A stretch of DNA of 35,714 nucleotides from an uncultured Lachnospiraceae bacterium (GCA_902766365.1 CACXDC010000154.1:1-35714), one strand, 5' to 3'; positions 16,376 through 23,982 are shown, counted from the stretch's first letter. The notes: generated from the sequence alone by a model not told the origin. Numbers and translations are program-made.

Positions 16376-17401
16376 ATGTACCACGGAATTATCAATGTAT
16401 ATAAAGAGAAGGGATTTACTTCCCATGACGTAGTCGCAAAGCTGCGTGGCATTTGCAAACAGAAAAAGATCGGACATACAGGAACCCTTGACCCGGAAGC
16501 GGTGGGGGTTCTTCCTGTTTGTCTGGGGTCAGCAACAAAGCTCTGTGATATGCTTACCGATAAAACCAAAGAATATGTGGCTGTGCTGAGACTTGGTGTC
16601 GTGACAGATACACAGGATCTGACAGGAACGGTATTGGAGGAGCATCCGGTCACTGTGACAGGGGAACAGATCAGGGAGACCATTCTCTCGTTTCAGGGAG
16701 ATCAGATGCAGGTACCTCCCATGTATTCTGCACTGAAGGTCAATGGAAAGAAGCTGTATGAGCTGGCAAGGGAAGGAAAAGAAGTGGAACGGGCAGCAAG
16801 ACCCATTACCATATATGGAATCGAGATCCTGAAGGAGGAACTGCCGGAGATCACGATCCGGGTGAACTGCTCCAAGGGTACCTATATCCGTACTCTCTGT
16901 CATGATATCGGACAGGCACTTTCATGCGGCGGCGCCATGGCATCCCTGACAAGGACGAGAGTGGGAAGCTTCCTGGTTGAACAGGCTTATCCGCTTTCGA
17001 AGCTGCAGGAGCTCTCAGATGAAGGAAGACTTGCAGAGGCGGTCCTTCCGGTGGAAGAGGTGTTTGCACACCTTCCTGTCATGTGTGTGAATGAAGCAGG
17101 CATGAAAGCACTGCTGAACGGAAACCAGCTTAAAAAATCAGAGCTGGAAACTGCAGAAGGAAAGCGGGGGGACGTTGCGGCAGATCAGGAAGCATCAGAA
17201 GGAAAGCCGGAGGAAACTGCAGCAGTGCTGGAGACAGCAGGAGCAGAACCGGCGGGATCAGCAGAACAAAAAGCAGCAGAAACAGATCAGGCGGGACTGC
17301 AGGTGCGGATCCACGGACTGGATGACAGGTTTTACGGCGTTTATGAATATAAAGAAGAAAAGGGACTGTACTGTCCTGTGAAGATGTTTTTCCCGGAGTA
17401 G
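16376..17401 (+). CDS. truB: tRNA pseudouridine(55) synthase TruB, with an acidic Ala-rich insert
   Basis: A 341-residue TruB. GIINVYKEKGFTSHDVV opens the protein, and HTGTLDPEAVGVLP contains the catalytic D39. KEYVAVLRLG, QVPPMYSALKVNGKKLYELAR and KGTYIRTLCHDIG follow. It isomerises U55 of the tRNA T-loop. The C-terminal region is odd: after LLNGNQLKK (about residue 250), nearly 50 residues of Glu/Ala/Gly/Thr-rich low-complexity sequence intervene before the expected RIHGLDDRFYGVYEY ending. The corresponding DNA contains short direct repeats. The core and both ends are intact and in frame, so the enzyme is probably functional. Confidence 0.95.
   Translation: MYHGIINVYKEKGFTSHDVVAKLRGICKQKKIGHTGTLDPEAVGVLPVCLGSATKLCDMLTDKTKEYVAVLRLGVVTDTQDLTGTVLEEHPVTVTGEQIRETILSFQGDQMQVPPMYSALKVNGKKLYELAREGKEVERAARPITIYGIEILKEELPEITIRVNCSKGTYIRTLCHDIGQALSCGGAMASLTRTRVGSFLVEQAYPLSKLQELSDEGRLAEAVLPVEEVFAHLPVMCVNEAGMKALLNGNQLKKSELETAEGKRGDVAADQEASEGKPEETAAVLETAGAEPAGSAEQKAAETDQAGLQVRIHGLDDRFYGVYEYKEEKGLYCPVKMFFPE
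17146..17222 (+). repeat. short direct repeats inside truB
   Basis: GGAAACTGCAG occurs at 17146-17156 and 17212-17222, and CAGAAGGAAAGC at 17154-17165 and 17196-17207. They lie within the low-complexity insert, which suggests growth by local duplication or slippage. Confidence 0.6.
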
Positions 17402-17416
17402 AAAGGCCGGTATGAT

Positions 17417-18343
17417 ATGCAGATTATTCAAGGCACAACAGCATTTGAAATAGAAGGAAGAAGTGCGGTAGCCATTGGAAAGTTCGATGGCATCCATGAA
17501 GGTCACAGGCTGCTTCTTTCCCATATTCTGAAGGAAAAGGAAAACGGCAGGAAGGCCGTTGTGTTTACCTTTGATCCACCGGCTTCTGTTTTCTTTGGAA
17601 AGACCGGAGAAGGGCAGCTGACGACAAGAAAAGAAAAAAGGCAGATCTTTGCAGAACTGGGGATTGATGTGCTGGTGGAATTTCCACTGAATGCGGAAAC
17701 TGCAGCTACCAGCCCGGAGGATTTTATTGAAGAGATTCTCTGCAGGCAGCTTCATGCAGCCTATGTGGCAGCAGGAACAGATCTGTCTTTTGGTTACCGC
17801 GGACTCGGGGATCAGGTACTTTTACAGAAAATGGCGGGTACCTTTGGTTATCAGGTAGAGATCGTAGATAAGATCAGAAGAGATGGCAGGGAGATCAGTT
17901 CATCCTATGTCAGGGAAGAGATCGAGCAGGGACACATGGAGATGGCAGCAGAGCTTCTTGGCAGCGCCTATGAGGTTTCCGGAATTGTGGAAGAGGGAAA
18001 GAAGCTTGGAAGAAGACTTGGGATGCCGACCTTAAATCTGTACCCGGAGAAGGATAAGCTTCTGCCGCCAAGAGGCGTGTATTATTCCATGGTATTCTGT
18101 GAAGGAAAGGAATATCCGGGCATTACCAATATCGGACATAAGCCGACAGTGAACGATACACCGCTGATCAGTGTGGAAACCTATCTTTATGATTTTGAGG
18201 AAGATATGTACGGAAAAGAGATCCGGACAGCACTTCTTCATTTTAAAAGACCGGAGCAGAAGTTTGAAGGTGTGGAAGAACTGAAGGCACAGATGGAAAA
18301 AGATATTGCAGCAGGAAGGATATACCATAAACTGTCAGAGTAG
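17417..18343 (+). CDS. ribF: bifunctional riboflavin kinase/FAD synthetase
   Basis: A 308-residue RibF. The N-terminal FAD synthetase domain shows AIGKFDGIHEGHRLLL, VFTFDPPASVFF and AGTDLSFGYRGLGD. The C-terminal riboflavin kinase domain from about 185 shows GRRLGMPTLNLYP, LPPRGVYYSMV, GITNIGHKPTV and the SVETYLYDFEEDMYG glutamate region. It converts riboflavin to FMN and then FAD. It directly follows truB (16-base gap), the standard order, and ends the operon; a new promoter starts within 10 bases of its stop. No hairpin terminator is visible after it. Confidence 0.96.
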   Translation: MQIIQGTTAFEIEGRSAVAIGKFDGIHEGHRLLLSHILKEKENGRKAVVFTFDPPASVFFGKTGEGQLTTRKEKRQIFAELGIDVLVEFPLNAETAATSPEDFIEEILCRQLHAAYVAAGTDLSFGYRGLGDQVLLQKMAGTFGYQVEIVDKIRRDGREISSSYVREEIEQGHMEMAAELLGSAYEVSGIVEEGKKLGRRLGMPTLNLYPEKDKLLPPRGVYYSMVFCEGKEYPGITNIGHKPTVNDTPLISVETYLYDFEEDMYGKEIRTALLHFKRPEQKFEGVEELKAQMEKDIAAGRIYHKLSE

Positions 18344-18348
18344 AATAT

Positions 18349-18377
18349 TTGACAGATATCATATAATTTGTTATAGT
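18349..18377 (+). promoter_or_regulatory. strong vegetative promoter of the NlpC/P60 gene
   Basis: A perfect TTGACA at 18349-18354 and TATAGT at 18372-18377 are separated by 17 bases. The expected start is near 18384, about 48 bases before the start codon. Confidence 0.75.
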
Positions 18378-18419
18378 GTTGTTGCAAATTTGTAATAATT
18401 TTGTAACAAGTGATATCTG
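18353..18419. repeat. 9-bp inverted repeat bracketing the -10 region and WalR-like box
   Basis: CAGATATCA at 18353-18361 is inverted as TGATATCTG at 18411-18419. The arms overlap the -35/spacer on one side and the ribosome binding site on the other. It may be an operator or an mRNA structure; it may also be chance. Confidence 0.4.
18391..18407 (+). promoter_or_regulatory. WalR-type direct repeat (TGTAAT-N5-TGTAAC)
   Basis: TGTAAT at 18391-18396 and TGTAAC at 18402-18407 are spaced by five bases. This exactly fits the published WalR (YycF) consensus TGTWAH-N5-TGTWAH. The site lies just downstream of the predicted start point of a wall-hydrolase gene, the usual target class. Confidence 0.6.
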
Positions 18420-18431
18420 GAGGAGTACTTT

Positions 18432-19451
18432 TTGAACAGGAAGGTAATAAAAGGAGTGGCGGTTCTGTGCATGCTTGGCATGATCGGACAGCCTGTCATG
18501 ACAGTAAATGCAGAAGAACTTCTGACAGCGGGAGTGGGAGATCTGTTTTCCAGTGAGCTGACAGAGGAGCAGTATAAGAAGATTGCAAAGGAAGCAGAAG
18601 GTACCAGGTGGGGATATACGGAACTTGGGATCTGCAATGTGGAAGAGAATAATCTGAATGTGCGTCAGGAGCCTGATGAAAATGGGAAACTGGTCGGGAA
18701 GCTTCCCAAGGAAGCAGCCTGTGAGATCCTGAAGAAAGAGGGAGACTGGACCTATATCCGGTCAGGAAAAGTAGAAGGCTATGTGAAGACCGAATATCTG
18801 CTTTCCGGATATCAGGCAGAGAAAAAGGCAAAGGAAACGGCAAGGACAGTGGCAGTTTCTTCTGCAGATGCCCTGAATATCAGGGAAGAGCCTGATACAG
18901 CGGCGGAAGTGGTAACACAGGTGGCAAAGGGAGAAGAACTGGAGATCTCCGAGGTCATGGAGAATGGCTGGATCAAGGTATTTCTGGATGATGAAGAGGT
19001 ATACGTTTCCAGTGATTATGTGGATGTAAAGTCAGATCTTGCAACAGCAGTCACGATGACAGAGCTTCTTTATGGACAGGGTGTGTCTGATGTGAGGGTG
19101 GATCTGTGCCAGTATGCCAAGCAATTCCTGGGAAATCCCTATGTATGGGGAGGCACCAGCCTGACAAAGGGAGCAGACTGTTCCGGATTTGTCATGAGTA
19201 TTTTCAAAAAGTATGGAGTCAGTCTGGCTCATTCTTCTGTTGCCCAGTCAAACAGCGGCAAAAAGATCTCAGCAGATGAACTTCTGCCGGGAGATCTGAT
19301 TTTCTACGCCAAGGGAGGGAGGATCAATCATGTGGCCATCTATATTGGAGGCGGACAGGTGATCCATGCCAGCAGCCCAAAGACGGGAATTAAAATATCC
19401 AGTTACAATTACCGGACACCTGCCAAGATGGTGCGGGTTCTGCAGGCATAG
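18432..19451 (+). CDS. secreted SH3-SH3-NlpC/P60 peptidoglycan endopeptidase
   Basis: A 339-residue exported wall hydrolase. Residues 1-29 form a signal peptide (basic start, hydrophobic GVAVLCMLGMIG, cleavage likely after VNA). Two bacterial SH3 domains follow (NNLNVRQEPDENGKLVG near 73-125 and DALNIREEPDTAAEV near 145-195). A C-terminal NlpC/P60 domain from about 222 has the C250 (GADCSGF), H300 (NHVAIYIG) and H312 (IHASS) catalytic set. Such enzymes cut the D-Glu-diamino acid bond of stem peptides. The start is a TTG with GGAGGA 7 bases upstream. Its own promoter and a WalR-like box precede it, fitting wall-stress control. Confidence 0.92.
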   Translation: MNRKVIKGVAVLCMLGMIGQPVMTVNAEELLTAGVGDLFSSELTEEQYKKIAKEAEGTRWGYTELGICNVEENNLNVRQEPDENGKLVGKLPKEAACEILKKEGDWTYIRSGKVEGYVKTEYLLSGYQAEKKAKETARTVAVSSADALNIREEPDTAAEVVTQVAKGEELEISEVMENGWIKVFLDDEEVYVSSDYVDVKSDLATAVTMTELLYGQGVSDVRVDLCQYAKQFLGNPYVWGGTSLTKGADCSGFVMSIFKKYGVSLAHSSVAQSNSGKKISADELLPGDLIFYAKGGRINHVAIYIGGGQVIHASSPKTGIKISSYNYRTPAKMVRVLQA

Positions 19452-19480
19452 AAAAAAAGTGGAATATCGTAAATTCCTGC

Positions 19481-19509
19481 TTTACAGTCAGCAGAAAATG
19501 TGCTATCAT
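19481..19509 (+). promoter_or_regulatory. promoter of rpsO
   Basis: TTTACA at 19481-19486 and TATCAT at 19504-19509 with a 17-base spacer. The start near 19516 gives a leader of about 84 bases before rpsO. Confidence 0.6.
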
Positions 19510-19515
19510 TCAAAC

Positions 19516-19586
19516 GTATGAATTGAGCCCGGACTCAACTTGAGGAAACTCCAACCCTGGTCTAGTCTGTGGCGGTTGAAGAATAA
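19516..19586 (+). promoter_or_regulatory. structured 5' leader of rpsO, possible S15 autoregulatory site
   Basis: The leader can form TTGAG-CCCGGA-CTCAA, then GAG-GAAA-CTC with a GNRA-type loop, and CAACC with GGTTG enclosing the remainder before AGGAGG. S15 represses its own mRNA through a leader junction in several bacteria. The match here is by position and foldability only. Confidence 0.35.
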
Positions 19587-19599
19587 GGAGGAGAAATCA

Positions 19600-19866
19600 A
19601 TGATTTCAAAGGAAAAGAAAGCCGCAATTATGAAAGAGTATGCTACCTGTGAGAACGATACAGGATCACCTGAAGTACAGGTTGCAGTTCTGACAGCAAG
19701 AATTCAGGAGCTTACTGAGCATTTAAAGCAGCATCCCAAGGATAACCACTCCAGAAGAGGTATGTTCAAGATGGTTGGTCAGAGACGTGGTCTGCTGGAT
19801 TATCTGAAGAAGAAAGATATCAACAGATACCGTGCACTGATCGAAAAACTGGGATTAAGAAAGTAA
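19600..19866 (+). CDS. rpsO: 30S ribosomal protein S15
   Basis: An 88-residue S15: [65 protein letters not shown] and [13 protein letters not shown]. It binds the central domain of 16S rRNA early in 30S assembly. The start at 19600 follows AGGAGGAG; an upstream in-frame ATG at 19540 lies in the leader and is not conserved. It is monocistronic by appearance: its own promoter upstream and a strong terminator 13 bases downstream. rpsO followed by pnp is a widely conserved pair. Confidence 0.98.
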   Translation: MISKEKKAAIMKEYATCENDTGSPEVQVAVLTARIQELTEHLKQHPKDNHSRRGMFKMVGQRRGLLDYLKKKDINRYRALIEKLGLRK

Positions 19867-19878
19867 TATCGGTTTTTT

Positions 19879-19917
19879 AAGGCGGAGCGCTGAAGAGATT
19901 CGGTTTCTCCGCCTTTT
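19879..19917 (+). terminator. intrinsic terminator of rpsO
   Basis: AAGGCGGAG (19879-19887) pairs with CTCCGCCTT (19907-19915), extended inward by GCTGAA/TTCGGT around a GAGA loop, and followed by TT. The T-tract is short, but the GC-rich stem directly after rpsO makes the role clear. Confidence 0.85.
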
Positions 19918-19965
19918 AATTCATGCAGCAGGTTTGCCATGGAGACATGGAGCTGTTATGCATAT

Positions 19966-19992
19966 AGCCGGGACAGGGGGTCTGTACCGGCT
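19966..19992 (+). promoter_or_regulatory. long stem-loop in the pnp leader
   Basis: AGCCGG-G-ACAG (19966-19976) pairs with CTGT-A-CCGGCT (19982-19992) with one internal G/A mismatch and a GGGGT loop. A second small hairpin, CCATG-GAGA-CATGG, lies at 19937-19950. Neither is followed by Ts. In E. coli a leader duplex is the target of RNase III/PNPase autoregulation; a similar role here is inferred. Confidence 0.45.
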
Positions 19993-20023
19993 GGTAAGGA
20001 AGAAGAGAGAAAAGGAGAAGATT

Positions 20024-22114
20024 ATGTACAAGACGTTTTCAATGGAACTTGCCGGACGTACACTCAGTGTGGATGTAAACCGTGTAGGTAAGCAGGCAAA
20101 CGGATGCGCATTCATGCATTATGGTGATACTACAGTATTATCCACTGCAACAGCATCTGAGAAACCCAGGGATGGAATTGATTTCTTCCCGCTTAGCGTA
20201 GAATATGAAGAGAAGCTTTATGCCGTAGGTAAGATTCCCGGAGGCTTTAATAAGAGAGAAGGAAAGGCAAGCGAGAATGCCATCCTGACAAGCCGTGTTA
20301 TTGACAGACCTATGCGTCCTCTGTTCCCCAAGGATTACAGAAACGATGTTACACTGAACAATATGGTCATGAGTGTAGATCCTGCATGCCGTCCTGAGCT
20401 TGTTGCCATGCTCGGTGCAGCAATTGCAACCTGCATTTCCGATATCCCTTTTGATGGTCCCTGTGCCATGACCCAGGTTGGCATGATCGACGGAGAGTTC
20501 ATTATCAACCCGAGCCAGGAGCAGTGGAAGAAGGGTGACCTGAACCTGACAGTTGCTTCTACAAGAGAAAAAGTGATCATGATCGAAGCCGGAGCCAATG
20601 AGATTCCGGAAGCTACCATGATCGAAGCAATCTACAAGGCACATGAGATCAATCAGACGATCATCGAGTTTATTGATAAGATCGTAGCTGAGGTTGGTAA
20701 GCCGAAGCATACTTATGAGAGCTGTGCAGTTCCGGAAGAACTGTTTGCAGCAATTAAGGAGATCGTAACTCCTGAGGAAATGGAAGAAGCTGTATTCACA
20801 GATGAGAAGCAGGTTCGTGAAGAGAACATCAGAGTGATCACTGCGAAGCTGGAAGAGGCTTTTGCAGAGAACGAAGAGTGGCTTGCCCTTCTGCCGGATG
20901 CCGTTTATCAGTATGAAAAGAAGACTGTCCGCAAGATGATCCTGAAGGATCATAAGCGTCCTGATGGCCGTGAGATCACACAGATCAGACCTCTTGCAGC
21001 GGAAGTTGATATTATCCCCAGAGTCCATGGTTCTGCCATGTTCACAAGAGGACAGACACAGATCTGTAACGTATGTACACTTGCACCTCTGTCAGAACAG
21101 CAGAAGATCGATGGACTTGACGAAAATGAAGTAAGCAAGCGCTATATGCATCACTACAACTTCCCGGCATACTCTGTAGGTGAGACCAAGGTTTCCAGAG
21201 GCCCCGGCAGAAGAGAGATTGGACACGGCGCACTGGCTGAGAGAGCACTGATCCCTGTGCTTCCTTCCGAGGATGAGTTCCCTTATGCGATCCGTACAGT
21301 ATCTGAGACCTTTGAATCTAACGGTTCTACTTCCATGGCATCTACCTGTGCTTCCTGTATGTCCCTGATGGCTGCAGGTGTACCGATCAAGAAGATGGTT
21401 GCAGGTATTTCCTGCGGTCTTGTTACAGGTGAGAGCGATGATGATTTCGTTCTTCTGACGGATATCCAGGGACTTGAGGACTTCTTTGGAGATATGGACT
21501 TTAAGGTAACAGGTACCACAGATGGTATTACTGCGATCCAGATGGATATCAAGATCCACGGACTGACAAGAGCAATCGTAGAGGGTGCTATTGCAAGATG
21601 CCGTGAAGCAAGACTCTTTATCATGGATAACTGCATGAAGAAAGCGATTGCAGAGCCTCGTAAAGAAGTTGGTCCTTATGCACCGAAGATCATTTCCCTG
21701 CAGATCGATCCCGAGAAGATCGGTGATGTTGTTGGACAGAGAGGAAAGACCATCAATGAGATTATCGCAAGGACCGGCGTTAAGATCGATATCACGGATG
21801 AAGGTAAGGTATCTGTATGCGGAACTGATCCTGAGATGATGGCAAAGGCAGTTGAGTATATCAAGACCATTGTGACTGATTATCAGGAAGGCCAGATCTT
21901 CAAGGGTGTTGTTGTCAGCATCAAGGAGTTTGGCGCATTTGTTGAGTTCGCACCCGGTAAGGAAGGCATGGTTCATATTTCAAAGATTGCCAAAGAAAGA
22001 ATCAACCGTGTAGAAGATGTTCTTACATTAGGTGATAAGGTGACTGTTGTATGCCTTGGCAAGGATAAGATGGGCAGAATGAGCTTCTCCATGAAGGATG
22101 TAGCACAGCAGTAA
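20024..22114 (+). CDS. pnp: polyribonucleotide nucleotidyltransferase (PNPase)
   Basis: A 696-residue PNPase with two RNase PH domains (MYKTFSMELAGRTLSVDVNRVGKQA onward; GDTTVLSTATAS; the second contains VGETKVSRGPGRREIGHGALAERAL and FESNGSTSMASTCASCMSLMAAGVP), a KH domain near 550-610 (VGQRGKTINEII), and a C-terminal S1 domain (GVVVSIKEFGAFVEF...GMVHISKI). It is a phosphate-dependent 3'-5' exoribonuclease. The start at 20024 has AAGGAG 6 bases upstream; an in-frame ATG at 19934 belongs to the structured leader. A terminator follows 32 bases after the stop. Confidence 0.98.
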   Translation: MYKTFSMELAGRTLSVDVNRVGKQANGCAFMHYGDTTVLSTATASEKPRDGIDFFPLSVEYEEKLYAVGKIPGGFNKREGKASENAILTSRVIDRPMRPLFPKDYRNDVTLNNMVMSVDPACRPELVAMLGAAIATCISDIPFDGPCAMTQVGMIDGEFIINPSQEQWKKGDLNLTVASTREKVIMIEAGANEIPEATMIEAIYKAHEINQTIIEFIDKIVAEVGKPKHTYESCAVPEELFAAIKEIVTPEEMEEAVFTDEKQVREENIRVITAKLEEAFAENEEWLALLPDAVYQYEKKTVRKMILKDHKRPDGREITQIRPLAAEVDIIPRVHGSAMFTRGQTQICNVCTLAPLSEQQKIDGLDENEVSKRYMHHYNFPAYSVGETKVSRGPGRREIGHGALAERALIPVLPSEDEFPYAIRTVSETFESNGSTSMASTCASCMSLMAAGVPIKKMVAGISCGLVTGESDDDFVLLTDIQGLEDFFGDMDFKVTGTTDGITAIQMDIKIHGLTRAIVEGAIARCREARLFIMDNCMKKAIAEPRKEVGPYAPKIISLQIDPEKIGDVVGQRGKTINEIIARTGVKIDITDEGKVSVCGTDPEMMAKAVEYIKTIVTDYQEGQIFKGVVVSIKEFGAFVEFAPGKEGMVHISKIAKERINRVEDVLTLGDKVTVVCLGKDKMGRMSFSMKDVAQQ

Positions 22115-22146
22115 AAACATCAGAAAACATCATAATAAAAAACGAG

Positions 22147-22183
22147 AACTGCCGGCAGGGCTGAAACCTGTCGGCAGTTTTTT
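22147..22183 (+). terminator. intrinsic terminator of pnp
   Basis: AACTGCCGGCAGG (22147-22159) pairs with CCTGTCGGCAGTT (22167-22179), one G-U pair, followed by a T-run to 22183. A 13-bp stem with a strong U-tract is a textbook terminator. Confidence 0.93.
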
Positions 22184-22256
22184 GTGTCATAGGAAATTAC
22201 TCTGTAATGTTCCACTGATATGTAAAAGCCCTCCGGACAGGATTCTTTCTTGTCTT

Positions 22257-22285
22257 GTCATATATCCGGGTCTTTTTCATATACT
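22257..22285 (+). promoter_or_regulatory. sigma-E-like sporulation promoter of spoIIIA
   Basis: GTCATATA at 22257-22264 and CATATACT at 22278-22285 with a 13-base spacer resemble the mother-cell sigma-E consensus (ATATT-type -35, CATACANT-type -10). spoIIIA is a known sigma-E operon in Bacillus, and the site lies 26 bases before the spoIIIAA start codon. Confidence 0.6.
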
Positions 22286-22310
22286 GAGATATAGGAAAAA
22301 GGAGGACAAG

Positions 22311-23246
22311 ATGAACGCAGAGGAGATTTTACATATTTTTCCACAGACGCTCAGGGAACGGTTCAAAATGGCTGCGGAAAAAGCAGAAGGACTGCAGGAG
22401 ATCAGATTTGCTGTAGGAAGACCGGTACGTGTCATTATGGAAGAAGGGGAATTTTTTCTGGAAAATACCGGAAAACTGGCAAGGATCATAGCAGAAGACT
22501 GCTGGATCTTACAGGAAAAGGAAATGGCACAGTTTCTGGATCATGTCTGCAGCTATTCCAGATATGCCTACGAGGAGGATATACGGCAGGGATTCCTTAC
22601 AGTTCCCGGCGGGCACCGGATCGGGATCGCAGGACAGGTTATCCTGAAGGAAGATGGAAGTATCAGAAATATGAAATATATCAGTTATGCCAACATCAGG
22701 ATTTCCCATGAAATTCCGGGGGCTGCCGGGCTGCTGATGCCGTATCTTTATGAAAAAGGACGGATACTGAATACAATACTGATCGGACCTCCACTGAGCG
22801 GTAAGACAACAGTTCTTAGGGATATAATCCGGCAGTTATCTTATGGCAGTGAGTCACACAGGGGAAGACAGGTAGCGGTAGTAGACGAGAGATCGGAAAT
22901 TGCCGGTTCCTATATGGGGATACCGGGAAATGATCTGGGGCTACGGACAGACATACTGGATTCCTGCCCGAAAAGCCTTGGTATGCTGCTTCTTGTAAGA
23001 TCCATGGCACCGGAAGTGATCGCAGTAGACGAGATCGGTGGCAAAAGGGATGCGGATTCGATCCTGGAAATCATCAGATGTGGCTGCAGTGTGATCGCTA
23101 CCATGCATGGGAGCCGCATGGAAGAAATGAAAGAAAGGGGAATACCAGAGAGACTGTTTGACTGTGTGGTACTTCTGGAAAGGCGGGGGAGGGAAGGAGA
23201 GCCCTTTTCTATTCTGAAACGGACGGGAGAGGGATATGACAGGTAA
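22311..23246 (+). CDS. spoIIIAA: stage III sporulation protein AA, secretion-type ATPase
   Basis: A 311-residue SpoIIIAA. Its AAA/type II-IV secretion-like ATPase domain has the Walker A IGPPLSGKTTVLRD, VAVVDERSEIAGS, GLRTDILDSCPK and Walker B EVIAVDEIGG motifs, then VIATMHGSRMEEM. It is the mother-cell ATPase that powers the SpoIIIA-SpoIIQ channel joining mother cell and forespore. The start at 22311 follows AGGAGG 5 bases upstream; an in-frame ATG at 22182 falls in the pnp terminator region. It overlaps spoIIIAB by 11 bases. Confidence 0.96.
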   Translation: MNAEEILHIFPQTLRERFKMAAEKAEGLQEIRFAVGRPVRVIMEEGEFFLENTGKLARIIAEDCWILQEKEMAQFLDHVCSYSRYAYEEDIRQGFLTVPGGHRIGIAGQVILKEDGSIRNMKYISYANIRISHEIPGAAGLLMPYLYEKGRILNTILIGPPLSGKTTVLRDIIRQLSYGSESHRGRQVAVVDERSEIAGSYMGIPGNDLGLRTDILDSCPKSLGMLLLVRSMAPEVIAVDEIGGKRDADSILEIIRCGCSVIATMHGSRMEEMKERGIPERLFDCVVLLERRGREGEPFSILKRTGEGYDR

Positions 23247-23757
23247 GATCCTTGGGATATTGGGACTGTTAACAGGATCAATCGGATTCGCAGCAGAAAT
23301 CTGCAGGGGAAGAAAAGACCAGATCCTGCTGCTGAAAGAAATCAGGGAAATGTTCTGCCTGATTCAGGGAGAGATTGATTATACCGCATTGCCGCTTCCT
23401 GAAATTTTCAGAAATCTGTCAGAAAGGATAAAGGAACCACTCTCCGGTGCATTAAGGGAAACGGCAGACAGGCTTACCATGGAACAGGGAGAAACGGTCA
23501 GGGAGCTCTGGCAGAAGGAGATGGAAAAGGCACTTGGCTCTTATCATTTGTCTGGCGATCAGAAACAGATCCTGTTTTCTTTTCCGGACGGATTTACAGA
23601 AAATGAATACAGAGGACAGGCAAGAGCAATAGACAGGTACATAAGGGATATGGATAGGGAGATACAACAGTGTGAGGAAGAACTTAAGAGTAAGAACAGG
23701 ATTATAATGAGCCTTGGAATTGCAGCAGGACTGTTTCTGGTGATCGTTTTGCTGTGA
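23236..23757 (+). CDS. spoIIIAB: stage III sporulation protein AB
   Basis: A 173-residue protein with an N-terminal hydrophobic segment (ILGILGLLTGSIGFA), a helical middle (LKEIREMFCLIQGEIDYTALPLPEIF) and a C-terminal membrane segment (IIMSLGIAAGLFLVIVLL). SpoIIIAB resembles GspF-like secretion components and is part of the SpoIIIA channel. The ATG overlaps the spoIIIAA end by 11 bases with GGGAGAGGG upstream. Position and topology support the call; sequence motifs are weak in this family. Confidence 0.93.
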   Translation: MTGKILGILGLLTGSIGFAAEICRGRKDQILLLKEIREMFCLIQGEIDYTALPLPEIFRNLSERIKEPLSGALRETADRLTMEQGETVRELWQKEMEKALGSYHLSGDQKQILFSFPDGFTENEYRGQARAIDRYIRDMDREIQQCEEELKSKNRIIMSLGIAAGLFLVIVLL

Positions 23758-23774
23758 CAGGAGCAGGAGGAGCA

Positions 23775-23969
23775 ATGGGAGTAGGGCTGATATTTAAAAT
23801 AGCTGCAGTGGGGATACTGGTGACAATCTTAAGTCAGGTGCTGAAACATAGTGGGAGAGAAGAACACGCATTTCTGATCAGTCTTGCCGGACTGATCCTT
23901 GTACTGACATGGATCCTGCCATATATTTATGACCTGTTTGTAATGGTACAGGATCTGTTCCAGTTCTGA
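23775..23969 (+). CDS. spoIIIAC: stage III sporulation protein AC
   Basis: A 64-residue membrane protein with two hydrophobic helices: GLIFKIAAVGILVTILSQVL, and a second LISLAGLILVLTWILPYIYDLF. This is the size and layout of SpoIIIAC. It forms part of the membrane platform of the channel. The start is taken at 23775, 4 bases after AGGAGG; the in-frame ATG at 23754 overlaps the spoIIIAB stop and would add seven Gly-rich residues. Confidence 0.92.
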   Translation: MGVGLIFKIAAVGILVTILSQVLKHSGREEHAFLISLAGLILVLTWILPYIYDLFVMVQDLFQF

Positions 23970-23982
23970 GAGGAGGATGGAA

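Noticed and set aside
19934..19962. TTGCCA-N17-TATGCA before pnp as a promoter
   Set aside because: The -10 matches only half the consensus; kept out of the feature list although pnp may need its own promoter after the rpsO terminator.
20138..21976. Two long minus-strand frames opposite pnp (about 295 residues each)
   Set aside because: They lie wholly within pnp, have no ribosome binding site or recognisable domain, and carry the typical biased composition of an antisense frame.
22203..22226. TGTAAT and TGTAAA upstream of spoIIIAA as a WalR box
   Set aside because: The hexamers are 12 bases apart, not the required 5, and spoIIIA is a sporulation operon.
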